Shown piece by piece: positions 36,685 to 44,783 of a stretch of 64,000 nt of DNA (its first letter is position 1; each line of letters starts with the position of its first letter). The notes under the pieces are model-generated. The model searched no databases and was not told the DNA's origin. It saw only the letters and a list, made by a program, of their open reading frames with translations. Position numbers and translations under genes: made by a program. The DNA is from JAHIKV01 sp963733145. Its GTDB lineage: Bacteria > Planctomycetota > Planctomycetia > Pirellulales > Thermoguttaceae. The stretch spans positions 434,001-498,000 of the forward strand of contig CAVTCJ010000005.1 of assembly GCA_963733145.1 (NCBI GenBank), written 5' to 3'.

Positions 36685-37311
36685 GATTTTCGGCTCAACG
36701 GTCCGGTCTCCCCGCGGTCAAGTGTGTTTTGCGTGGCGGCCGTCTCGGCTGCGAATTGTGATGTAAGGTCGTCCCGGCTGCGAATTGTGGTGCGGCCGTC
36801 CCGGCTACCCTTGTGGTGCATCCGTCTCGGCTGCACGGAGCAGGCGGGACGCCTGCACCACAAGTTGCCTATGACAACAGCCACATTATTGCCATTCCCT
36901 TGATCGGCGGCCCGAGCGGTGCGACGGACGATAGCTGCTCGTTTCACAATCCCCCCCAGCCCCGCCATATTATTATTGGCGCGAGGCGGCGGAGGGCAAG
37001 GGGTTGGACAGAATAGGATCGTGGGAGAGTCGGGTTCATTTCAGAGAAAGATGAATTACTTCGGTATGCACCACCGATGCAGGCTCCGACCTGGGCAAAA
37101 TTGGCAGAGGATTGTCGCACAGCCGTTTCCGAGCGCGAGTAGCCCAGTGCGCCGGGGTTTCCTTGCGGCAACTCTTCGCCGGGCGGGAATGAAAGGGATG
37201 AAAACGGAAGAGGAATTCTGCCCATTCCCCCTTCTTTGGCCTTTTTCCTCCTTTTCCCTCCCGATTGACGCGTTGAATGCAGCACTGCACAATGGCGATT
37301 AAAGGAATCTT
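36685..37311. other. Intergenic region carrying dispersed element copy A
   Basis: This 627-bp stretch has no convincing gene. It starts with short GTCCCGGCTGCGAATTGTGG-type direct repeats (36730-36870). It contains the element at 36941-37080 that recurs at 48926-49065. The rest, up to the protease start, is featureless. Confidence 0.6.
36941..37080. repeat. About 140-bp dispersed element, copy A
   Basis: It shares blocks such as CCCCCAGCCCCGCC, TATTATTGGCGCGAGGCGGC and GAGGGCAAGGGGTTGGACAG, as well as later weaker blocks (TCAGAGA, CGGTRTG, CCGATGC), with 48926-49065. Copy A lies in intergenic DNA. Confidence 0.75.
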
Positions 37312-38557
37312 ATGAACCTCTATCTTGTTGTGATTCTCGCGTTCTTGATCGGCATCTATCTGCTCGACCTGATGGTGCGCGTGCTCACGCGGCGCGGCCT
37401 GTCGCCGGATTTGCCCGAGGAATTCCGCGATCTCATGGATGTGGAGAAATACCGGCGCTCGCAGGCTTACATCCGCACCAACCTGCGCTTTGGCGACTGG
37501 CGCAGCACGATTGAGCTGGCCGTGACGCTGGCGTTCATCCTCCTCGGCGGCTTTTGCGTGGTGGACCGATTTGCGCGCGGATTTGGGTTCAGCATGATTC
37601 TTACGGGCTTGATCTTTCTCGGAATCTGCGTGTTGCTGGAGAAACTGTTCCACCTTCCGTTCGCGATCTACAGAACGTTCGTCATCGAGCAGAAATACGG
37701 CTTCAACAGAACTACGCCGCGCACGTTTGTCCTGGACTTTTTCAAGGGCATCCTTCTGACGGCGCTGATCGGCGGCGGTACTCTTGCGGCGATTCTGTGG
37801 TTCTTCCAGACCGTGGGGCCGCTGGCGTGGCTCTACGCGTGGGCGCTGTGACGCTGATTCTGCTGATCGTGCAGTTCGTGGCGCCGGTGCTGATCATGCC
37901 GTTGTTCAACAAGTACACCCCTTTGTCGGAAGGCGAACTGAACGCCGCGCTGGAGACTTACGTTCCGCGCAACGCTTCAAAATGCGCGGACTTTTTACCA
38001 TGGACGGCTCGCGACGCTCCACGCACAGCAACGCCTTCTTCACCGGCTTTGGCCGCTTTTGCCGGATCGTGCTGATTGACACGCTGATCGAGAAGCACAC
38101 AACGGCGGAACTGCTCACGGTGGTGGCGCACGAAATGGGGCATTACAAGAAACACCATGTGCGGTACAACATGGCCATGACCATCGCCTTCAACGGACTG
38201 ATCTTTGCACTGCTGCCGCTGTTTCTGTACAACGCTGGACTGGCGGCGGCATTCCAAATGGGGCGCGTTTCGCCTTATGCCGGGCTGGTGTTCTTCGGCT
38301 TCCTGTACACGCCGGTTTCGGTTTTCGTGGGGATTTTCGCCAGCGTCGTCTCGCGGCGTTTTGAGTACCAGGCCGACGCCTATGCCATCACGACCACCGG
38401 CCAGCCGGAGGCGATGATCACGGCGTTGAAAAAAATCAACGTGGATAATTATGGGCACCTCACGCCACATCCGTTGGTGGTGTTCCTGTGCTACAGTCAT
38501 CCGCCGGTGCTGGAGCGCATCCGCGCTATCCGGCGGCTGGCGCAGCATGATTGCTAA
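37312..38557 (+). CDS. M48-family membrane metalloprotease (CAAX protease/Ste24-like), two frameshifts
   Basis: The protein has about 415 residues. It begins MNLYLVVILAFLIGIYLLDL and has several transmembrane segments before and after the catalytic site. The zinc motif HEMGH is in LTVVAHEMGHYKKHHVRYNM, and the third ligand is in SRRFEYQADAYAI, both classical M48 features. TMDGSRRSTHSNAFFTGFG is the conserved segment before the active site. Frame changes near 37848 and 37975 join the three parts. The enzyme probably cleaves membrane or misfolded proteins at the inner membrane. It stands alone. Confidence 0.85.
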
Positions 38558-39102
38558 GGGAACGAAAAAAGGAAAGAGAGAGGCGGAAGAACGGCCGTGG
38601 ATACGAAACAGGGCGGGCCGCGCTTCGGTCGCCCCCGCCGAAGCGGCCAAGGAGTGCGGCTAAGATGCTTCGGTCACATCGCCCCGACGCGCAGCATTAG
38701 AACAGTGTCGCGATGGTGAGACGGGCAGTTCAGCAAAGTGTAGCTGAATACTTCTACACTCCCGCATGTGGAAAAATGTTCCGTGGCACAAATCTTGAGA
38801 TTGAATACGCCCGGCGCGGCAGGTAGGATGAGCGGCGGCCGATGGGCTCGGCGGGGAACAGGCTCTTTGACATGCCGGAACGTGGGCGGATTGCGGATCG
38901 CCCGATTCATTCGGACCGCTATCAGTGGGCAACCGGCTTGCCTATTTTCCCGATGCAACACGTCGCCGACAAAGGTGGGGTGAAAAGCGGCCGGTTCGCA
39001 AGCCACAAGTTGTTGCCGTGTAATGAGTTGCATTATAGTGCATCCGTCGCATGGCAATTAGGCAAAGTGAAATTCTGTTGCATAGCGACACGGATTTATT
39101 TA

Positions 39103-39226
39103 ACCCGGATTATTCATAAACACGAAGGAACATTGTCATTCTGAGCGCAGCGAAGAATCTGGGCTGTTTGCGGCGCATCGGAGATCCTTCGCTGCGCTCA
39201 GGATGACGTTTATGAATAATCCGGGT
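39103..39226. repeat. Nested palindromic repeat (outer ACCCGGATTATTCATAAAC arms)
   Basis: Outer 19-bp arms 39103-39121 and 39208-39226 are perfect. Inside them lies a GTCATTCTGAGCGCAGCGAA palindrome (39135-39155 and 39187-39207) of the same family as 33562-33623. Confidence 0.85.
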
Positions 39227-39377
39227 CAACCCACAGGGGGGGCGCGGTTGTAGTTTGGAAAAGCGAATACCTGCTGACCAACTGGCGAACGACACCGAAA
39301 TGGCCCTCACCTGTCTTACAAGAGGGAACGGAGAGGGGGTTGCGACTATTGATAGTCAGGCGGCAAATGTCGCGCTA

Positions 39378-39443
39378 GTTTAGCGGCCGCCGGCACGGCG
39401 GCCCGTGTGCCAACGCTGGCCGACGTGCCGTCGGCCGCTAAAC
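39378..39443. repeat. Palindromic repeat (GTTTAGCGGCCGCCGGCACG type)
   Basis: Imperfect inverted repeat. A half copy is at 8341-8367. Confidence 0.7.
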
Positions 39444-39765
39444 GGGTGACATTATCAACCTGACAGTCAATAAACTGACCTCTGTTCTCTCTGTTTCCTC
39501 CTGTGCAAATATCAGCACGTATTACCGCGCCATACCCGCCGCCCTATAGATTGGCCGCCGGCGCGATTCTGCCGAATTTGCCGCTTTTCTGGCGGGCAAG
39601 CGGACGGTCCCATTCTCGTTGACACGAAAATCGGGAAAGTCCCCCGGAATTCGCCCGTTACGTTCCGGGTACTTCGGCTGTTAAGTTGTGTAACATGGAA
39701 TGACAGCCACCCGGGGTGGGCCGCCGCTCGGTCTCGCGGCGTTGTCTCTTTGCGGATTCTGGTCT

Positions 39766-40304
39766 ATGAGCTATTCGCCCGACAACGACGTGTTCACCAG
39801 TCAACTGGTCGCCGTGCAGCGGCGTTTGTACGCCTATATTCTGACCATCCTGCCCAATCTGTCCGATGCCGACGACGTTTTGCAGGACACCAACGCCGTC
39901 CTGCTGCGAAAGCGCGATGAGTACACGCCGGGCACGGAGTTCGGGGCTTGGGCCTGCCGCGTGGCCTATTTCGAGGTGCTCGCCTTGTGCAAGAAACGCC
40001 AGCGCGAACGCGGCCGCGTCCTCTTCGCCGACCAGGACATGTTGAACACCTTGGCCGGCGAGGCCGAAAGCCGCTTCACCGCCGGCGACCAAGCGCTGTT
40101 GGTCCGGCTGGAACGATGCATGGAAAAGCTCAGTCCGCTCCATCGCCGCATGATCCGCTTCCGCTACGGCGACAACCTGTTGGCGGACGAGATTGCCGAG
40201 AACCTGGTCCGCTCGTCGAGCGCGGTCCGGCACTCCTCTATCGCATTCGCATGAGGCTGTTGAAGTGCGTGCGGGAGATCTCGGTGACGGAGGAAGAGCC
40301 ATGA
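39766..40304 (+). CDS. ECF RNA polymerase sigma factor, Rhodopirellula/Verrucomicrobium type (one frameshift)
   Basis: ATG 39766 (MSYSPDNDVFTSQLVAVQRR) opens sigma region 2 (LYAYILTILPNLSDADDVLQ, EFGAWACRVAYFEVLALCKK). Region 4 follows (LSPLHRRMIRFRYGDNLLAD, EIAENLVRSSSAVR). The true C-terminus ALLYRIRMRLLKCVREIS is in another frame: one G is missing near 40222. It is about 179 residues. The TGA at 40302-40304 overlaps the ATG of the FecR gene (ATGA), which is translational coupling. It is the regulator of the cassette that follows (inference). Confidence 0.88.
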
Positions 40305-41995
40305 ATCCCGCCGCGGATTTCGCCCGCCCGATCGACGATTTGCTCTCCAAGATGCTGGACGGCCGGCTCGACGACCGCGAGCAGGAGGCGCTGGCCGCTC
40401 TGCTGCGCAGCGATCCGCAGGCCCGGCGGCTTTACCACGACCACATCGCCTTGCACGCCTTGTTTCACTGGAAGGAGAGCGGCGGCCGGCCGGGGGCGAG
40501 GGAGGACGTTGAGGCGGGCGCGGACGACTTCGCTCCAGGCCGTCTGACGGCCGCTCCGCTCTCCGCGCCCCTTTCGCTGAACGCCGCTTGGCACGGAATG
40601 GCCGGCTACGTCGCCAGCCACAATTTCGCGACGTCCTATTTGATTGCGGCCGTGGTGCTGGGGCTTGCGATGTTGACCTCCTCGCTGGTGTATGTCACCC
40701 ATCCCGCTCACTTGGTGAAAGCCGGGCCGGCGAGCGATACAACGCAAGAAGAGCAGATCGTTTTCGTCGGCCGCATCACCGGCATGAAGGACTGCCGCTG
40801 GGCCGATCCGGATACGCAGACTTATCTCGGGGCGTCGGTCCCGCTGGGCCGCAGGTACGCCTTGTCCGCCGGGCTGATGGAAATCACCTACAACACCGGT
40901 GCGAAAGTGATCCTCGAAGGTCCCTGCACGTACCAGGTCGAATCCCGCGCGGCGGCTATTTGGCCTTGGGCAAACTGACGGCCCGGGTGGAGAAGAGCGA
41001 AGAGCGAAGAGGGAAGGGAGCTGGCCCGGGGCTGGCCGCTTCAGCGGCCAGTCGGGATCTGGCGGCCGGTGCGAAGCCGCGAGCGGCAAATCCCGAACCC
41101 CGAATCCCGAACCCCGAACAACTCCCTCTTTCCTCTTCCCTTTTCACTGTCCGCACTCCCACGGCCATCGTCACCGACCTGGGGACCGAGTTCGGCGTGG
41201 AAGTCCGCAAGGAAGGCTGCTATGTTCAGGTGTTTCAGGGCGTCGTGGAAGCAATGCTGTTGCGGGAAGGCCAGGCCGCCGGAAAACCACAAAGGATCGT
41301 CGCGGGGCAAATCGGTTCGGTTTCCGCCGACATCGGCGGGAGCGAAATCGTCACGAAACGGGCTTCCCGGGGATCCATGCGTTTTATCCGAACAATGCCC
41401 ACTCGGGTGCTCTGCACGCATCGACTCGGACAGGTAGGAGAGTTCACCATCGCCGGCGACGACCTGATCAACGCCGGACAACCGACGTTCTCGAAAATCG
41501 AATTGACCTCCGGCAAGGCTTTTCGACAGTGCTCCGTCGATGCTCAACGACGGCAGCGTATACGGAAACGAAAGTGGAGCCGAGTCGGGAGCCTCCTTCA
41601 CCCCGTCCGACGGCGCCGTGGTGACCGTAACCCTCGACACCAATTTGCACACTCTTGGTTACAATATCACGTCGATCGTGTCGTTGACCGGTAGCGGAGG
41701 CAAAGAAGCAGGCCAAGAGCGTTCCTCTCAAAAATACGACGTGGCGTATTCGACCGTCGACGAACCGAACGTATATGTTCCGTTGTGGGGCCATCAGAAA
41801 GCCTTGGTAGACGCCAACGCACTTGGTTGGTGTGAAATGCGAGTTACTTTAAGCGGCGGCAACAACGTATCGATAGCCCATGGGGTGGCGAAGCTCCGGT
41901 TCACATTTCATGACACAGGCCCTGCGAATTCAGAATCCATGTACCGCGAGATCGACGTTTTCGGTTCGCCGAGCACACCGGCGGAAAGGAGGTGA
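40301..41995 (+). CDS. FecR-family anti-sigma protein with PEP-CTERM-like C-terminal domain (two frameshifts)
   Basis: ATG 40301 overlaps the sigma-factor stop. Order of parts: cytoplasmic anti-sigma-type N-terminus (LLSKMLDGRLDDREQEALAA); one transmembrane helix (FATSYLIAAVVLGLAMLTSS, about residues 110-128); FecR domain (RYALSAGLMEITYNTGAKVI, TPTAIVTDLGTEFGVEV); and a C-terminal beta domain (PSDGAVVTVTLDTN...SIVSLTGSGG...YREIDVFGSPS). That last domain aligns along its length with the downstream PEP-CTERM protein. Between the FecR motifs lies a low-complexity insert (40990-41140). Frame changes are near 40955 and 41526 (an extra T). It probably senses an envelope signal and holds the sigma factor inactive. 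Confidence 0.82.
40990..41140. repeat. Low-complexity insert inside the FecR gene
   Basis: Repeats of GAGCGAAGAG near 40992-41015 and of CCCGAACCCCGAAT near 41092-41122, with partly complementary ends (GAAGAGGGAAGG and CCTCTTCCC). It is read in frame as a charged, proline-rich loop (SEERRGKGAG...NPEPRIPNPEQ) between ARVEK and LFTVRTPTAIVTDLG, where FecR proteins normally continue directly. Confidence 0.65.
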
Positions 41996-42228
41996 GACGG
42001 CAAGCAATATCGGCGTTTTCCGATTTCCCGCTTCGTTCGGTGACTGATATTATGCGGAGGTTATGCGGAAGCATAACCAACTCAACGCCGCGGAGCGGCA
42101 CGACAGTCGAAATACTCTGGCTCCGCACGGAACGTGGGAGCCGAGAAGAGCGATCGTAAGCGTATTGGCGCCCAACTGGGCTTTTACTGACGATTCCTTG
42201 GTTTTCAGATTTTTCAGGAGTACCAGAC
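41996..42228. other. Gap between FecR and PEP-CTERM genes
   Basis: This 233-bp stretch has no gene. It could hold the promoter of the PEP-CTERM gene, perhaps recognised by the cassette's own sigma factor. I cannot pick a confident -35/-10. Confidence 0.4.
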
Positions 42229-42974
42229 ATGAGACGGCAATTCATCGTGTGTGTGGCGGCGTTGTGCGTTTCGCTCGTGGCCTTAAGCGCGGCTCAGGCG
42301 ACCATTATCTCGACCGCGGCCAACGCGGCAAACGACACCTACGCGGTTTCCAGCACCGACCTGCTGCAAACCAATGTTCCAAGCGCGAGCATTACTCCCA
42401 ACGATACCACCGGATATTTGTTTGGATCGTCTTTGCCTCCGCTGTACGACGGCGGCGCCTACACCGGCGACCTCTACGGCGGCACCAACGATGCAATAAA
42501 TCATTCGCAAACCTCGGGAACACTGACCCCGGGCAACGGCGCCGTGGTCAATTTCGTGCTCGACACCACGACGAATTCCAACGGTTACGACCTCACGAGC
42601 TTCGTGAGCTTGACCGGCTGCGGCAACGGCCAACAGACACGTTTAAAGCAGTGGTATGACGTAGCCGTGAAGTACGTCGGCGGCGCTTCGTACGTCGACC
42701 TCTTTTCCGTCGACTATAGCTTGGCCAACAACAGCCGATCCTCGCAGGGCGAAGTCCAAGTGACCACCGCGGACGATTCGGTGGCGGGGCTATTGGCCAG
42801 CGGAGTGTCCGAAATTCGAATCACCTTCCACGCCGGGGCCAACCTGGAAGCGCTGTATCGCGAGATGGACGTTATCGGCAGCCCCACGGCCAACGTTCCC
42901 GAGCCGTCCACACTAGCGCTCTCGGCGCGGGCCTTCTGGGACTGTTGGCCTACGCTTGGAGGAAGCGGAAGTAG
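42229..42974 (+). CDS. PEP-CTERM sorting-domain protein (one frameshift near the end)
   Basis: The 248-residue protein has a signal peptide (MRRQFIVCVAALCVSLVALS) and a beta-rich mature domain (NGAVVNFVLDTTTNSNGYDL, FVSLTGCGNGQQ, SEIRITFHAG, YREMDVIGSP). It ends with the sorting motif VPEPSTLALSA, followed after a one-base shift near 42930 by the hydrophobic AGLLGLLAYAW and RKRK, stop 42972-42974. Exosortase is expected to process it, and one is encoded at 56620. The mature domain is homologous to the C-terminal domain of the preceding FecR protein. Confidence 0.85.
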
Positions 42975-43039
42975 ACAGTTCGCCTCCCGCTTTGTAAGTG
43001 GGCAAAATGAAGGCATGCTTTCTGATTTGTCGTTTCGCC

Positions 43040-43067
43040 GCGTCGTCGCGCGAGAGCGCGACGACGC
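43040..43067 (+). terminator. Strong hairpin after the PEP-CTERM gene
   Basis: A 12-bp stem (GCGTCGTCGCGC / GCGCGACGACGC) with loop GAGA. A short T-run (TTTTT at 43077-43081) begins nine bases after the stem, so it is terminator-like but not a perfect intrinsic terminator. Confidence 0.55.
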
Positions 43068-43104
43068 CCGGTGCGGTTTTTCATTAGCAGTTCGGAGATA
43101 CATA

Positions 43105-44217
43105 ATGCGCGAGACAATCGAAAGACAACCGAATCAGAAATCGGAAAGCGGCCTTTACCCTGGTGGAGTTGCTGGTGGTGATCACGATCATCGGCATCTT
43201 GATGGCCCTCTTGCTTCCGGCGGTGCAGTCGGCGCAGAGGCCGCCCGCCGACTGCAATGCCAGAACCACCTGAAGCAAATCGGATTGGCGATCCTGGATT
43301 ACGAAATGAGCTACCGGTATCTTCCGCCCTCCTCGCAATGGGGCGCGGCGGAACGGCCCGCTTTGCCGTACGTCACGGCGGGCAACCTCCGTCCAAACTG
43401 GGCTTGCCTGATACTTCCCCAATTGGAACAACAAGCTCTTTTCGACAGCATCGACCAGAACTCATACCTCAGCAGCGCCGCCAACGCCGTCGTCCGCGGC
43501 AGGCAACTTGAAGTGATGCTCTGTCCTGCGGACCGATTCAACACTACCCCCTTCAACGGCTCCCAAGCCAGCCAGCCAACAGTTGGCGACGGCTGGGCAC
43601 GGGGCAATTACGCCGTCAATGGAGGCCTCGGCGGCATGAACGGTAAGAACAATTGCGGCCAGTTCGGCGGAGTATATAACTGTTCCGGCACGGCCGACAC
43701 CCCCGGCTGGAAAGACGACAAGCTCCGTGGGCTGATGGGATGCAACGTCTCGGTCACGATTGCCCAAATCACCGACGGCACGAGCCACACCATCTTGCTG
43801 GGTGAAGTTCGAGCGGGCGTCAGCGCTGCCGATCCCCGCGGCTGTTGGGCCATGAGCGGCGGCCCCAGTTCCCTCTGGGGACACGGCTCATTCATGGGCG
43901 ACGGCAACGGACCGAACGCACCCGGCCTCGGCGGCGACAATGTCTTGACTTGCAGTTCACTCTGCTCCGACTGGCAAAACTGCCCCGCATTGGCCGCCGA
44001 AAACATGACCTGTTTTCCGGCCCCGAACAATCAACAATCGGTGCGAAGCCTGCACGCCGGCGGCGCATTCATCTGCATGACCGACGGCAGCGTGCAGTGG
44101 GTCAGCGACTATATCGACATCGCCGGCAACATCGGCGCCACTCCGCCGGTATTTTCCATCTGGGACAGGCTGAATGCCTCGGCCGACGGCGTGCCCGTAC
44201 CGGCTCAAGCGTTCTAA
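43105..44217 (+). CDS. DUF1559-type pseudopilin-like protein (two compensating indels)
   Basis: ATG 43105 has GGAG at 43094-43097. The type IV pilin-like N-terminal signal is AFTLVELLVVITIIGILMAL, followed by LLPAVQSA...EAARRLQCQNHLKQIGLA, the hallmark of the planctomycete DUF1559 (SBP_bac_10-like) family. The signal segment lies in a different frame from both the start and the rest. One indel falls near 43145 and another near 43235 (CGCGAGGCC read as CAGAGGCC). The remainder is intact to 44217: CPADRFNTTPF, RGNYAVNGGLGG, ITDGTSHTILLGEV, GAFICMTDGSVQWVSDYID. It is about 371 residues. It is secreted or surface-attached. These proteins are very numerous in planctomycetes and their role is unknown. 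Confidence 0.85.
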   Translation: MRETIERQPNQKSESGLYPGGVAGGDHDHRHLDGPLASGGAVGAEAARRLQCQNHLKQIGLAILDYEMSYRYLPPSSQWGAAERPALPYVTAGNLRPNWACLILPQLEQQALFDSIDQNSYLSSAANAVVRGRQLEVMLCPADRFNTTPFNGSQASQPTVGDGWARGNYAVNGGLGGMNGKNNCGQFGGVYNCSGTADTPGWKDDKLRGLMGCNVSVTIAQITDGTSHTILLGEVRAGVSAADPRGCWAMSGGPSSLWGHGSFMGDGNGPNAPGLGGDNVLTCSSLCSDWQNCPALAAENMTCFPAPNNQQSVRSLHAGGAFICMTDGSVQWVSDYIDIAGNIGATPPVFSIWDRLNASADGVPVPAQAF

Positions 44218-44231
44218 AGGAGACGTCGCAC

Positions 44232-44697
44232 ATGAAACGGACCACACAATCCTTGCCCCCTTCGTTGGTTTTATGCTCGCGCTTTGGCCGCTTTGAGTCT
44301 GGGGCTGCTCTCGATTGCCGGATGCGGGTCGAATGAGCCGTTCGCAATGCAAAAAGTGTCCGGCAAAATCTGCTACGAAGACGGCACTTTGATCCCTTCC
44401 GAAGGCAACTACTTGCGGCTAACCTTCTATTCCCAGACCCCGCCAATGGACTCGAAAACCCATCCGCGTCCGGCAACTGCGGAGGTCAACCTCCAGGATG
44501 GCACCTTCACCTGCGCCACGACCCACCGCTTCGGAGACGGCCTGATAACCGGAAAGCACAAGGTGGTGATTTCCACCGATGTGCTCCAGGGTGTTCCCAA
44601 AGGCGTGCCGCCGGAATACAACGATCTCAACAAAACTCCGCTGTTGATCGACACTGACCAACAGCCCTTCGAGTTGAAAATCCACAAACCGAAATAG
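44232..44697 (+). CDS. Lipoprotein of the DUF1559-neighbour type (one frameshift)
   Basis: ATG 44232, preceded by AAGGAGA, gives MKRTTQSLPPSLVL. After a shift near 44280 it continues ALAALSLGLLSIAGCGSNEP, a lipoprotein signal with lipobox SIAGC. The mature part (about 125 residues) is beta-rich: VSGKICYEDGTLIPSEGNYL, AEVNLQDGTFTC, ITGKHKVVIST. The pattern resembles carboxypeptidase-regulatory-like lipoproteins that often follow DUF1559 genes. It lies 14 bases after the DUF1559 stop, so it is probably in the same operon. Confidence 0.75.
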
Positions 44698-44783
44698 CCC
44701 GCCCCGCAACCGCTTTCCGCGAGTTATCCACTGTATATTCGGATGGGCGGGGATTCTTGATATTTGTCAGAGAAAGGCATTCG

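Larger units (their letters stand above)
38558..39765. other. 1.2-kb region without a convincing gene
   Basis: Short frames on both strands around 38670-39060 have no signal, domain or RBS and I leave them out. The region holds the repeats at 39103-39226 and 39378-39443. Confidence 0.55.

Noticed and set aside
38674..39057. Minus-strand frame of 127 codons in the gap after the M48 protease
   Set aside because: No family resemblance or RBS. Competing frames overlap it on the other strand.
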